From positions 1-56,238 of the forward strand of contig JADFXP010000019.1 in the NCBI GenBank assembly GCA_015233465.1: a DNA stretch of 56,238 nucleotides, written 5' to 3'. This document shows positions 41,198 through 50,512 of this stretch, one piece after another. A model generated the notes under the pieces. It was not told where the DNA came from and made no database searches. It worked only from the letters and a program-made list of their open reading frames with translations. Numbering within the stretch: position 1 is the first letter of the stretch; every line of letters begins with the position of its first letter. Source of the DNA: Candidatus Magnetominusculus dajiuhuensis. Lineage in GTDB: Bacteria > Nitrospirota > Thermodesulfovibrionia > Thermodesulfovibrionales > Magnetobacteriaceae. A program made the position numbers and the translations under genes.

Positions 41198-42871
41198 TTA
41201 GTCTTCATCTTCCTTTGAATCTTTATTGACCAATACCTCAATATGCGCTCTCGCCTTTTCAACCCATTGTTTTTGAGAAGGCACACTATGCGCCATTTCA
41301 ATATATTGCTGAAAACCTGATAATGCCAGTATATGTTTAGGCATCTCTAAATATGTCAGACATAGATTATACTGCGCCTCGCAATATCCGGGATTAATCG
41401 TCAATGCTGCCTGATAATCCTCTACAGCATCCTCAAATCTACGAAGTGCAAAATTACATATACCTCTATTATAATATGCCTTTGCATTCTTTTTATTTTT
41501 ATCTATAACCATTGTAAGATCATTGACTGCCTTTTCATATTGCCCGTCTGCTCTACATGCGATTGCGCGGTTATAAAGTGCCTTTATATAATTAGGTTTA
41601 TAGTGTAAGGCTGAATCAAAGTCTTTAATCGCATCTTTAATCTTACCCATTGAATGGAGGGCGATGCCTCTGTTATAATATGCAGAGCTATTATCAGATT
41701 TCAATTGTATTGCTTTGTCATAATCATTAATTGCCTCACTCACTTGACCAAGAGATTTTAAGGCTATACCTCTATCATGATAGGCTTGGGCATAATCTGG
41801 TTTTTTGATTATTACCTCGTTATAACAATTTATTGCCTCTTTTTTATAACCTAGGTTAAAGAGTGATATGCCTTTGTTTTCAAGCTCCCATATCTCAAGG
41901 TCGTGGGACTGATTAATATCGTTTTCAACATAACTACCAGCAGATATTTTTTGATAAATTGTTATCAAATCTTCTTTTATCTTATTAAAGGATTGATACC
42001 GCGCTTCCTTTCTCTTTTCCAAACAGCGGGAAATCAGGAGATTTATTATATTAGGAACATTGGGCAATGGAGGAACGTCTGCCTCACGGTGATTAAATTT
42101 ATAATCCGAAAGACTCTGGCATAAAAATGGAGGCCTGCCCTTTATCATCTCATAAAGCACACAGCCAAATGAATAAATATCTGCCCTATGGTCTACATCC
42201 CCTCCGCTCCATTGTTCTGGAGCCATATAAGGAGGTGTCCCCATGATACTCCCTATCTTTGTCTTCTCAAAGTCGTGGGATAACGCCTCTGTAGGGGCAC
42301 GCTGCAGCGTGCCCCTACTTGACATATCAATCACCCCAGAGAGCTTGACAAGACCAAAATCAGTTATCTTAAGGACTGCCTCCCTTGTTACCATCAGGTT
42401 TGATGGTTTTATATCCCTATAAACAAAAGGCCGATTCATTTCCTTAAATTTAGAGGCTGCGTATATCATGCCTGAACAAAATTGTATCCCAAAATTGATG
42501 CTTCTGGCTAAATCAAGCCCCCCATTTACTATCCAGCCTTTTAGATCAGACCCATACTGCTCATCGCCAACAATATATTCCATAAATATATACGGAAGAT
42601 CATCTATTTTATTGATATATTCAGCTCGCACAATGTTTTGATGCTTTTCAAGCCTTACCCAAATCTCTGCCTCCCACATAAATCTATCTGAGAGCGATTT
42701 ATTTGTTAGATATTTATCCTGCAGGGATTTTAAAACAACAGGTTTTTTAAATACATGATCAAAACACAGATACACTACCCCCATCCCGCCAAACTTTATA
42801 TCAAATATCTCATAACGATCCTTGATTTGATCCTTTATCTTCCATCTGCATTGTGGTTTAGTTTCTGACAT
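41198..42871 (-). CDS. Ser/Thr protein kinase with C-terminal TPR array
   Basis: About 557 residues. The kinase domain (about 15-300) has FGGMGVVYLCFDHVF (Gly-rich loop), VVLKSL (Lys), YRDIKPSNLMVTR (catalytic loop), ITDFGLVKL and GTPPYMAPEQWSGGDVDHRA. Five TPR units follow (YAQAYHDRGIALKSLGQVSE, SSAYYNRGIALHSMGKIKDA and so on). The activation loop between DFG and GTPPY is lengthened by [19 protein letters not shown], encoded by a family-A palindrome and a family-B fragment; another B fragment (SHDL) is in the linker before the TPRs. The ATG at 42871 has AGGA 6 bases upstream. Divergent from the PP2C gene. Confidence 0.93.
   Translation of the reverse strand: MSETKPQCRWKIKDQIKDRYEIFDIKFGGMGVVYLCFDHVFKKPVVLKSLQDKYLTNKSLSDRFMWEAEIWVRLEKHQNIVRAEYINKIDDLPYIFMEYIVGDEQYGSDLKGWIVNGGLDLARSINFGIQFCSGMIYAASKFKEMNRPFVYRDIKPSNLMVTREAVLKITDFGLVKLSGVIDMSSRGTLQRAPTEALSHDFEKTKIGSIMGTPPYMAPEQWSGGDVDHRADIYSFGCVLYEMIKGRPPFLCQSLSDYKFNHREADVPPLPNVPNIINLLISRCLEKRKEARYQSFNKIKEDLITIYQKISAGSYVENDINQSHDLEIWELENKGISLFNLGYKKEAINCYNEVIIKKPDYAQAYHDRGIALKSLGQVSEAINDYDKAIQLKSDNSSAYYNRGIALHSMGKIKDAIKDFDSALHYKPNYIKALYNRAIACRADGQYEKAVNDLTMVIDKNKKNAKAYYNRGICNFALRRFEDAVEDYQAALTINPGYCEAQYNLCLTYLEMPKHILALSGFQQYIEMAHSVPSQKQWVEKARAHIEVLVNKDSKEDED
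41899..41910. repeat. Family B fragment in the kinase gene linker
   Basis: GGTCGTGGGACT, half of the family-B consensus, read in frame as QSHDL between the kinase domain and the TPR array. Confidence 0.65.
42271..42318. repeat. Families B and A inside the kinase activation loop
   Basis: A diverged B copy (AGTCGTGGGATAACGCC, 42271-42287) directly followed by a perfect family-A palindrome (GTAGGGGCACGCTG and complement, 42291-42318). Both are in frame in the kinase gene. Confidence 0.9.
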
Positions 42872-42905
42872 TATCAATCCTGTTGATTATCATAATATAT
42901 AATTT

Positions 42906-42960
42906 ATAGGGGTAACCCTTTTGGCTGCCCTAAGTAGGGGCACGCTGCAGCGTGCCCTAC
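42906..42960. repeat. Family A copies in the PP2C upstream region
   Basis: ATAGGGGTAACCCTTTTGGC (truncated TAACCC variant) followed by GTAGGGGCACGCTG and CAGCGTGCCCTAC, a 27-base palindrome lacking one C. It lies between the divergent kinase (start 42871) and phosphatase genes. Confidence 0.8.
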
Positions 42961-43088
42961 GAATTACCCTTCAAGCTGGTTCAAGTTATAATTGGCAGCC
43001 CGCATCATTTTTTCATTTATCCTTTATTTTAATTTATTATAACAAAATTGATATTAAGTTTAATTTACAATATGTTATTATATGTGAA

Positions 43089-43841
43089 ATGAAAAATTAC
43101 AAGATTTCATACTATATGCACGTAGGCCTTAGGTCTAATCAAGAAGATTGTCTCTTCATAAATGGAGAGATATTTCAAGAAGAGGGCTTTGATTCTGTTA
43201 TCACCATACAAAATAATTCTGGACATGGGCTTTACGCAGTTTGCGACGGTATGGGAGGGATGAATAAAGGGGAATGGGCTAGTAAATTTATCTGTGATCA
43301 TCTTAAGAAAGATATAGAATTTAGAGATCAAGAGATTATAAAACATCTAAGCGAGATTCAAACGCTTGTTGAAAATGAAAATGTTCAAAAAAGCGGCTCA
43401 ACCATTGCCGGCGTTTTACTAAAGGATAAAGATATAAAGATATTTAACTGTGGAGACTCTCGTGTCTATAAGATCACCCCAGGTCAGATTGAGTATGTCT
43501 CTCACGATCATTCCCTTGTGCAGCACAGCGTTGACGATGGGTATATTACTACAGAAGAGGCATTTGACCATATTCATAAAAATGTGATAGAATTCGGTAT
43601 TGGAGATATATTTAAAAAGGTGTGGGATGAAAAAAGAAGCTCCGTATTTATAAATTCCTTTACACTGAATGAGACAGACTGCTATTTGATATGTTCTGAC
43701 GGAGTATGTGATGTATTAAGGGATAATGAGATATTTGCGATACTATCACCTGAGCCATTAGAAGTCATCCCTGAATTTATAGAAATTATAAAGGAAAGAA
43801 TGAATGATAATTTCAGCTTTATTATAATTGGGTTGGAGTGA
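43089..43841 (+). CDS. PP2C-type Ser/Thr protein phosphatase
   Basis: About 250 residues. LRSNQEDCLF (metal-binding Asp), GLYAVCDGMGGMNKGEWASK, IFNCGDSRVYKITPGQIEYV, SHDHSLVQHSVDDG, YLICSDGVCDVLRDNEIFAI and NDNFSFIIIGLE are the PP2C motifs with all metal Asp residues. It should remove phosphate from targets of the neighbouring kinases in the cytoplasm. The ATG at 43089 is preferred; the frame stays open upstream to a TTG at 42921, but that part reads through the family-A repeat. The next kinase gene starts 8 bases after its stop. Confidence 0.9.
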   Translation: MKNYKISYYMHVGLRSNQEDCLFINGEIFQEEGFDSVITIQNNSGHGLYAVCDGMGGMNKGEWASKFICDHLKKDIEFRDQEIIKHLSEIQTLVENENVQKSGSTIAGVLLKDKDIKIFNCGDSRVYKITPGQIEYVSHDHSLVQHSVDDGYITTEEAFDHIHKNVIEFGIGDIFKKVWDEKRSSVFINSFTLNETDCYLICSDGVCDVLRDNEIFAILSPEPLEVIPEFIEIIKERMNDNFSFIIIGLE

Positions 43842-43849
43842 GGATATAA

Positions 43850-45982
43850 ATGGAAAAAGAATTAGTTGAAAGAGTTGTTAAACAAGTGCTTCCAAGTTAC
43901 ACAATTGAAGAAAAACTCGGAGAAGGTTCATTTGGAGCTGTATTTAAGATTAAAGACGCACTCAAAGAACGCGCAGTCAAGGTAATACTCTTAAGTGCAG
44001 GACGAGTTGTTGAAAAAGGCTCAGTAACCGATCCCTCTGAAAAAATAGAAAGAGATTTTAGACACATTATAGATAGTTATTCAAGAATTGAATGCCCTGA
44101 GATCGTTACTGTTTATGATTTTTATAAGGTTACTGAACAAGCAGATTCCAAAGCTGCCAAGGCATATGCCATTGTTGTCATGGAAATATATCCAGATAAT
44201 CTATTAGATTTTGTAATAAATTATTTCGAGAAACATAACAAATTTATAGAAATTGATACAGTAAAAATTCTATCAAAAAAACTTGCTATTATGCTTGATA
44301 ATCTGCATAAAAACAGTAAATTTTTATTCGAAGACCTCAAACCAGAAAATCTGCTTATAAAAGAAATTGAAGGTGATTATAAATTAGTAGTTGGAGATAT
44401 TGGCGGACTAAAAAGTATAGGGACTGCCTCAGCTACAGGTTCTCAGGTAACACTTTCATATTCAGCCCCAGAGGTCATTAGAAAGGGTCAGCGTCCAAAT
44501 GTTCAATCAATTATATATTCCTTTGCTCTGATAACATTTTATATTCTTACAGGCCATCTGCCATATGAAGAACATGGGGTTACTGATAGGATGGACATGA
44601 TTAGGGATCAGGGATTAACATTTGATAGAAATGATGTTCCAGCAGATTTTAAAAATTTTCTTTCAACTTGTCTTAAATTTAATCCGGAAGACAGATATAA
44701 AACCTTTGGAGATTTAATAAATGTCCTTGAAGGCAGACCTGTTGAAAATATGCCTGAACTTCCAAAGATAGCTATGAAGAAATCCGTTGATCAATTTGGC
44801 AGAACGACAATTGATCTATCAGCCTTCAAAAAAACCCTTGCGCCGCAATCATCTGCATCTGGCGCAACAGTAGATATAGACAACTTTAAAAAAGAAACAG
44901 CAGCCCCAAATATACCGCAAATTAAAAGGGATGGATTAAATCGTACATCTTCACAGCGCATATCTCCAACCCAAAGGTCTGTAAATTTATCTACAATTCT
45001 TCCTCAGAACTTGGATAATGTTACAAAGGAATTAAAGGGATTAATTATAAGAAAAGGCAAGATTCAAAGATTAAAGGGTGAAAGTTTTAAGGTTGTAACT
45101 AATATAATCGTTGAAGAAGGCGGCCAGTTGATTTTAGAAGAGGTCAAGTTATATTTTAGCGATACATCAGGCATAATATGCAGCGGGATATTAACTGCAA
45201 AAAACAGCAGTTTTGAAGCATCTGATTTTTCTAAAGGCTGGAGAAATATTACACTATATACTGAAGGCGCAGCAGACAGTTCATTTGAAAAATGTAATTT
45301 TAGATTTGCAAGGGGCAGAATAGGCAAGGTGCTTGATAGTTATCACAAATGGAAGAATTTTACTCCAACTGAAGGCTATACCTATGGCGGCGCAGTCTTT
45401 ATTGGCGACACAGGAAAACGTCCAATTAAATTTCAAGAATGTACCTTCTTTAAGACCATGACCCATGACGGCGGAGCTATGTATAGTGTTAATTCAAGTG
45501 TTAATTTAAATCTTTGTAACTTTGATAGTTCACAAGCAGCGCTTTTTGGAGCTGGGATATATATAAAAAATTCAACATTCCAAATTTTAGCCTCAAATTT
45601 TAAAAAATGCGGCGCACAAAAAGATGGCGGCGGCATATATTGCGAGTCATCAGAATTATCTATGCAGAATTGTGAATTTACAGCTTGTTCTGCTAAGTTT
45701 ATGACAGGAGGAGGACTTTATTGCATGTCCAGTAATCCTGAATTAAAGGGATGCAAATTTATTAGCTGCTCTGCATCAAAAGGCGGCGGCATCAGCTGTA
45801 TAAAATCAAATCCAAATCTAACAAATATTGCATTTATAGAATGTTCTGCTACTGAAAACGGCGCGCTTCACTGCGATGACCAGAGCTTCCCTGTTATAAC
45901 ATTCCCATCTTTTTCAAAATGTACGCCTAATGATACAAATTTTGACGCTAGTAAAAAGAAAAAGACTGGATTTTTTGGATGA
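43850..45982 (+). CDS. Protein kinase fused to a right-handed beta-helix domain
   Basis: 710 residues. Kinase domain at about 15-295: YTIEEKLGEGSFGAVFKIKD (Gly loop), ERAVKVIL (Lys), LFEDLKPENLLIKEIEGDYK (catalytic loop with FED in place of HRD), VVGDIGGLKS (DIG in place of DFG) and YSAPEVIRKG. The catalytic Asp/Asn/Asp are kept, so activity is plausible without the HRD Arg. A linker (300-400) leads to a C-terminal beta-helix with rungs such as GGAMYSVNSSVNLNLCNFDS, GGGIYCESSELSMQNCEFTA and GGGLYCMSSNPELKGCKFIS. Coupled to PP2C; the target is unknown. Confidence 0.9.
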   Translation: MEKELVERVVKQVLPSYTIEEKLGEGSFGAVFKIKDALKERAVKVILLSAGRVVEKGSVTDPSEKIERDFRHIIDSYSRIECPEIVTVYDFYKVTEQADSKAAKAYAIVVMEIYPDNLLDFVINYFEKHNKFIEIDTVKILSKKLAIMLDNLHKNSKFLFEDLKPENLLIKEIEGDYKLVVGDIGGLKSIGTASATGSQVTLSYSAPEVIRKGQRPNVQSIIYSFALITFYILTGHLPYEEHGVTDRMDMIRDQGLTFDRNDVPADFKNFLSTCLKFNPEDRYKTFGDLINVLEGRPVENMPELPKIAMKKSVDQFGRTTIDLSAFKKTLAPQSSASGATVDIDNFKKETAAPNIPQIKRDGLNRTSSQRISPTQRSVNLSTILPQNLDNVTKELKGLIIRKGKIQRLKGESFKVVTNIIVEEGGQLILEEVKLYFSDTSGIICSGILTAKNSSFEASDFSKGWRNITLYTEGAADSSFEKCNFRFARGRIGKVLDSYHKWKNFTPTEGYTYGGAVFIGDTGKRPIKFQECTFFKTMTHDGGAMYSVNSSVNLNLCNFDSSQAALFGAGIYIKNSTFQILASNFKKCGAQKDGGGIYCESSELSMQNCEFTACSAKFMTGGGLYCMSSNPELKGCKFISCSASKGGGISCIKSNPNLTNIAFIECSATENGALHCDDQSFPVITFPSFSKCTPNDTNFDASKKKKTGFFG

Positions 45983-45990
45983 AATATATT

Positions 45991-46010
45991 AAACCCTTTA
46001 AGGGGTTTTT
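45991..46010. terminator. Possible bidirectional terminator
   Basis: AAACCC TTTAA GGGGTTT followed by TT: a 6- to 7-bp stem with T's on the right and A's on the left, in the 69-base gap between convergent kinase and ymdB genes. The same GGGTTTTTATAACGGGG motif belongs to the family-C repeat at 55012. Confidence 0.55.
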
Positions 46011-46051
46011 ATAACGGGGAGACCACTGCCCTCATTCTTTAGGAAGACTCA

Positions 46052-46852
46052 TTAATTGCATAAAGCCTCTGGATTGATTGTTTCAGCTATCCTTATTATT
46101 CCTCTTGCAAATCCATCAACCTCATCAATATCTATAACAACACCACAAAACGTAACCGCGCCTCTGGCTATCTCATATTTTGTTGGAATTTGAGTCAGAA
46201 ATTTATTGATTATTTGAGTTATATTAACCCCAATAACCGAATCCCTTGGTCCAGTCATTCCTACATCTGTTATATAGGCAGTTCTTCCAGATAAAACACA
46301 TTCATCCGCTGTCTGTACATGAGTATGAGTGCCGACTACTGCGCTGACATGACCGTTTAAATGATACCCCATTGCCCTTTTTTCTGACGTTGCCTCTGCA
46401 TGAAAATCTACAAGTATTATATTTGTCTCTTTTTTTATCTTCTCTATCTCAGGCAGCACGGCTCTAAAAGGACAATCAACTGGCGTCATAAATACTCGTC
46501 CAGCAAGATTTATTACTCCAACCTTTATCCCATTTTTGAGCGAATAAACCGTACTTCCAAATCCCGGCACACCCGGCGGATAATTCAATGCCCTAAGCAG
46601 TCTGTCTTGCTGTCCAATAAAAGACACTATATCCTTTTTATCCCAAACATGATTTCCTGTAGTTATAACATGAATCCCCATATCAAATAACTCTATAGCA
46701 GTCTTTTCAGTTATCCCAAATCCGCCGGCAGAATTTTCGCCGTTAGCGGATACAAAATCAATATTATATTTACTAATCAATGATGGCAATAGAGTCTTAA
46801 CAGCCCTCCTGCCAATCCTTGCTATTATATCGCCTATGAAAAGAATCTTCAT
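46052..46852 (-). CDS. ymdB: YmdB-family metallophosphoesterase (TIGR00282)
   Basis: 266 residues. ILFIGDIIARIGRRAVKTLL, VSANGENSAGGFGITEKTAI, VITTGNHVWDKKDIVSFI, VDFHAEATSEKRAMGYHL, VSAVVGTHTHVQTADECVLS and YITDVGMTGPRDSVIGVN are the complete metal-ligand set of this phosphodiesterase. Known relatives hydrolyse 2',3'-cyclic nucleotides or cAMP and affect biofilm and RNase Y. Pairing with rny, as in many bacteria, supports a shared RNA-metabolism role. A family-C repeat fills the gap before it. Confidence 0.92.
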   Translation of the reverse strand: MKILFIGDIIARIGRRAVKTLLPSLISKYNIDFVSANGENSAGGFGITEKTAIELFDMGIHVITTGNHVWDKKDIVSFIGQQDRLLRALNYPPGVPGFGSTVYSLKNGIKVGVINLAGRVFMTPVDCPFRAVLPEIEKIKKETNIILVDFHAEATSEKRAMGYHLNGHVSAVVGTHTHVQTADECVLSGRTAYITDVGMTGPRDSVIGVNITQIINKFLTQIPTKYEIARGAVTFCGVVIDIDEVDGFARGIIRIAETINPEALCN

Positions 46853-46868
46853 CTTAAATACCTTCTAT

Positions 46869-46929
46869 GGGTTCAAAGGGACGAGTCCCTTTGCGGGAGC
46901 CCGTAGATAACAAGGGGAGAGCCCTCATG
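46869..46929. repeat. Family C compound repeat between rny and ymdB
   Basis: GGGTTCAAAGGGACGAGTCC then CTTTGCGGGAGCCCGTAG and AAGGGGAGAGCCCTCATGG. It forms three GGG/CCC hairpins in the 89 bases between the two genes. Same order of modules as at 26829 and 55125. Confidence 0.8.
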
Positions 46930-46941
46930 GAGATGCCTTTA

Positions 46942-48504
46942 TTATTTTGCATATTCAACAAACCTCGACTCTCTAATTACAGTGACCTTTATCTGCCCGG
47001 GATAATTCATCTCAGCTTCAATCTTTTTCGCAATATCTTTAGACATTATAAAAGACATCTCCTCAGTTAATTCCTCAGGCTTAACAATAATCCTTAATTC
47101 TCTGCCAGCCTGAATGGCATAGCATTTCTCAACACCTTGATGAGCCATTGCTATTTCTTCCAATTTTTCAAGCCTTTTTATATAATTTTCAATACTCTCT
47201 CGTCTCACACCTGGCCTTGCTGCTGAAAGGGCATCTGATGCAGTTACAAGTGCAGATTCCACACAATTAGGCTCTCCGTCACCATGATGAACCAGCATGG
47301 CGTTTACAACCCTGTCATCTTCGCCGTATTTTCTGGCAAATACTGCTCCAATCTCATGATGACCGCCTTCAAATTCGTGGTCTACAGCCTTACCTAAATC
47401 ATGAAGCAATCCAGCGCGCCTTGCCAGCTTCACATTGACCCCAAGTTCGCCTGCCATCATACCTGCTAAATAAGCCACTTCGCGGGAATGCTGTAAGACA
47501 TTTTGACCAAATGAGGTTCTATATTTTAATCTGCCAAGCATACGTATAAGATCTGGATGAATCCCTGAAAGACCAAGATCAAATACCGCCTTTTCACCCT
47601 CTTCTTTGATGATATTATTAACCTCTTTCTTCATCTTTTCAGCAATCTCTTCAATGCGCGCAGGATGAATCCTGCCGTCTGCTATCAACCTCTCAAGAGT
47701 CAGCCTTGCTACCTCACGTCTCACAGGGTCAAATCCTGAAAGAATTACAGCCTCAGGGGTATCATCAATTATAAAATCTATCCCAGTAGCTGCCTCAAGA
47801 GCCCTAATGTTTCTGCCTTCTCTTCCAATTATTCGTCCCTTCATCTCATCATTAGGCAGACTTACTGCAGTAACAGTGGCATCAGCAACATAGTCGCTTG
47901 CATATTTTTGAATGGCTTGACCAATTATGTCACAAGCCTTTTTATCTACAGTTTCAAGCATATCACGCTCTATCTGCATAGCAAGTTTGGCAGTTTCAAA
48001 TTTTGCCTCTTCAGATACCTTGTTTAACAGCAGGTTTTTTGCATCTTCAGAGGACATAGCTGCTATTTTTTCAAGTATTTCTCTTTCTTCTTTTATCATA
48101 TTGTCATATTGCTTTTCACGTTCAAGCTGCTGCTGTTCTTTTTTACTGCTCTCTTTTTCTTTTCGTGAAAGTTCAGTATCTCTACGTTCCTGTTGATCCA
48201 TTTTTCTATCTAAAGACTCTTCTTTATGTCTTAGTCTTTTTTCAATCTTTGTAATCTCCAGTTTTCTTTCATTTATCTCTTTTTCAACCTCAGCCTTTGC
48301 TTGAATACGAATATCCTTAGTCTCAAGTTCAGCGTCTTTTTTAACTCTTTCAGCATTTTTCTGAACATCTTCAATCGCTATTCTCTGTCTTTCTATAAGG
48401 GTTTCATATTTACTTTGAAGAGATTTTTTAAAATATAAACTAATCAAACCACCAGATAATCCCCCAATAAAAACTCCTATTAATATATACATAATATCAT
48501 CCAT
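46942..48504 (-). CDS. rny: Ribonuclease Y
   Basis: 520 residues, usual length. An N-terminal membrane anchor ([20 protein letters not shown]), a long coiled coil to about residue 200, a KH domain with [20 protein letters not shown], and an HD domain with [20 protein letters not shown] followed by [19 protein letters not shown]. It starts global mRNA decay by endonucleolytic cleavage at the inner membrane. The ATG has GGAGG 10 bases upstream and overlaps the end of rarA by 8 bases. Confidence 0.96.
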   Translation of the reverse strand: MDDIMYILIGVFIGGLSGGLISLYFKKSLQSKYETLIERQRIAIEDVQKNAERVKKDAELETKDIRIQAKAEVEKEINERKLEITKIEKRLRHKEESLDRKMDQQERRDTELSRKEKESSKKEQQQLEREKQYDNMIKEEREILEKIAAMSSEDAKNLLLNKVSEEAKFETAKLAMQIERDMLETVDKKACDIIGQAIQKYASDYVADATVTAVSLPNDEMKGRIIGREGRNIRALEAATGIDFIIDDTPEAVILSGFDPVRREVARLTLERLIADGRIHPARIEEIAEKMKKEVNNIIKEEGEKAVFDLGLSGIHPDLIRMLGRLKYRTSFGQNVLQHSREVAYLAGMMAGELGVNVKLARRAGLLHDLGKAVDHEFEGGHHEIGAVFARKYGEDDRVVNAMLVHHGDGEPNCVESALVTASDALSAARPGVRRESIENYIKRLEKLEEIAMAHQGVEKCYAIQAGRELRIIVKPEELTEEMSFIMSKDIAKKIEAEMNYPGQIKVTVIRESRFVEYAK

Positions 48505-49777
48505 CAGTCTTTTGCCTCCTATATTCTAAACGTTGACTTATCACCTGTTCAAAACCTTCTTTTGTAGGGTAATAGAACTGTATCTTGTTATTTAAATATG
48601 CTTGATCTACATAATGATTAGGATAATCATGGGGATAGAGATAACCGCTCACTCCCAATATCTTCGCCCCGCTGTAATTAGAGCCTCTTAGATGCTCTGG
48701 AACTAATTGTAAAGGCTGATTATTTACAGCGTCTATTGCACTGTCAATCGCCAAATAGCTTGAATTGCTTTTAGGCGCGGAAGCCACATATATGGCTGCC
48801 TGAGAAAGTGGAATCCTGCCCTCTGGCATACCTATTTTTTCAACAGAAATATACGCAGAAACCGCAACATTTAAGGCGCTTGGGTCTGCATTGCCAACAT
48901 CTTCGGAAGCGCAGATAACTATCCTTCTGGCTATAAATAACGGATCTTCTCCAGCAGAAATCATTCGCGCAAGCCAATATACTGAAGCATCAGGGTCTGA
49001 TCCCCTCATGCTTTTGATGAAGGCAGAGATTATGTCATAATGCTCATTTTTATCGTAATAGATTGTTTTGTCAATTATTGTGTTTTTAATAATCTCAGTA
49101 TCAATCTCATGTTTATTAGTATCTTTGATATTTAAATATGTTAATTCAAGGATATTTAACGCCTTTCTTGCGTCCCCGCCAGCCTTTTGAGCAATAAAAT
49201 CAAGTGCATCATTGGTGATTGAGACCTCGCCGCCAAGACCTATAGGGGCAGAAACTGCGCGATTTAAGACAGAGATTATATCAATATCAGTAAGATGATT
49301 GAATTTAAAGATGATAGTCCTTGAGGAAAGTGCAGGAATGAGCGCAAAAAATGGATTTTCAGTAGATGCGCCGATAAGGATAATCTCTCCATTTTCAATA
49401 TGCGGAAGAAGGGCATCTTGTTGAATCTTGTTAAAACGGTGAATCTCATCTATAAATAAAATCGTACGCTGAGACCTTGCTAATGAGACAGCATCTCTAA
49501 TATCTTTGATGCCAGAGGTGACTGCGTTTAATTGAAGGAATTTTGCGGTAGTTTTTTTTGCGATGATTTGAGCAAGTGCAGTTTTTCCAGTTCCTGGAGG
49601 GCCAAAGAAAATTATTGATACAATGCTGTCACTCTCAATCAGATTACGCAGAGTCCTGCCTTCATCTAAAAGATGTCCCTGTCCAACAATATCTCTTAAG
49701 TCATTAGGCTGCATCCGCCATGCGAGCGGATTGGCTTTATTAGGCTTATTGGCACTAAATAAATCTCTCAATTGCAC
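48497..49777 (-). CDS. rarA: Replication-associated recombination protein RarA/MgsA
   Basis: About 426 residues. [20 protein letters not shown] at the start, then [20 protein letters not shown] (Walker A), [20 protein letters not shown] (Walker B), [20 protein letters not shown] and [20 protein letters not shown] with [16 protein letters not shown] in the C-terminal tetramerisation region. It acts at stalled replication forks as an AAA+ ATPase. GTG at 49777 is chosen because AAAGG lies 6 bases upstream; the TTG two codons earlier leaves no space for it. Co-transcribed with rny. Confidence 0.93.
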   Translation of the reverse strand: MQLRDLFSANKPNKANPLAWRMQPNDLRDIVGQGHLLDEGRTLRNLIESDSIVSIIFFGPPGTGKTALAQIIAKKTTAKFLQLNAVTSGIKDIRDAVSLARSQRTILFIDEIHRFNKIQQDALLPHIENGEIILIGASTENPFFALIPALSSRTIIFKFNHLTDIDIISVLNRAVSAPIGLGGEVSITNDALDFIAQKAGGDARKALNILELTYLNIKDTNKHEIDTEIIKNTIIDKTIYYDKNEHYDIISAFIKSMRGSDPDASVYWLARMISAGEDPLFIARRIVICASEDVGNADPSALNVAVSAYISVEKIGMPEGRIPLSQAAIYVASAPKSNSSYLAIDSAIDAVNNQPLQLVPEHLRGSNYSGAKILGVSGYLYPHDYPNHYVDQAYLNNKIQFYYPTKEGFEQVISQRLEYRRQKTDG

Positions 49778-49783
49778 TGACAA

Positions 49784-50055
49784 CCTTTCGGCAAGATTAT
49801 CAAGCAGAGTTCATGTCCATCCAGATAAATAAATAATCCGAATAATTATCTATACTAAACGCTGATAATTCACAGCGATTGTATAATTAAATACCCCTTA
49901 AAAAACGTCCACGATATATTACCTGCTTTTTCTTATCAAAAATATCAATTTTCAGCATAGGTAATTATAATACTCTATAAAATCCATCTGGTACGATAAA
50001 TAAAGGATGCTCCCCGCTGCTTGAACTGCCTATCCGATATAAAAACCATCACACA
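49784..50055. other. Intergenic stretch upstream of rarA
   Basis: About 270 AT-rich bases with no supported gene on either strand. It should contain the rarA-rny-ymdB promoter, but no hexamer pair stands out. Short TATAAT-like strings occur near 49880 and 49970 on the plus strand without matching -35 boxes. I see no known RNA motif. Confidence 0.4.
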
Positions 50056-50232
50056 TTACCTCCCCAAGCCTAATTTTTTTAATCGGTTAAATTTTGCTGC
50101 ATAAATATTTAAAAAATATATATAAAAACCCGCCCTTGCGGTGTAGAGGACTAAATTAGATCCCAGTACTATAAATGTGGGTGCCCAGAAGGATATGCTG
50201 ACTACATAAGCTATAAAGCCCAGGCCTGTCAA
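50056..50232 (-). CDS. Small two-TM membrane protein, unannotated length class
   Basis: 58 residues from a TTG at 50232 to TAA at 50056. The sequence has two hydrophobic segments, TGLGFIAYVVSISFWAPTFI then VLGSNLVLYTARAGFYIYFL, and a basic C-terminus AKFNRLKKLGLGR. The frame has no other stop and AAGGG sits 8 bases before the TTG. The clear membrane pattern with a positive-inside tail argues for a real gene, although no family is recognised. Downstream lies the rarA leader; upstream is 280 bases of intergenic DNA. Confidence 0.58.
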   Translation of the reverse strand: MTGLGFIAYVVSISFWAPTFIVLGSNLVLYTARAGFYIYFLNIYAAKFNRLKKLGLGR

Positions 50233-50512
50233 TAAAATACCCTTACATGAACTCCCTTACGAACCTAATTGTAGGATCAAAATTGTCAGCTAATCACCAA
50301 CAGGGCAGGAATTCTTGCCCACTTGCCCATTTGCCCATTTGCTCCACTTGACCTACTTATTATGTACACAATTATATATAACAATAAATGAGATAATTAT
50401 GCAAGGAAATAATATTTGCTGAAGTTTAAATGTATTGTTAAGTATTCCAAGTCAACAAAACCATATTTTATAAAGGTTACATTTTTACTGACTACTTTTT
50501 AATGGGAGCAGT
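50233..50512. other. Intergenic stretch with short imperfect repeats
   Basis: Contains GCCCACTTGCCCATTTGCCCATTTG, i.e. a tandem GCCCATTT-like repeat (about 50316-50340), and no supported frame. It separates the small membrane protein gene from the DUF2290 remnant. Confidence 0.4.

Noticed and set aside
42921-43088. N-terminal extension of the PP2C gene from TTG 42921
   Set aside because: The extension reads through a family-A palindrome and a hydrophobic stretch not seen in PP2C proteins; the ATG at 43089 begins at the usual domain position.
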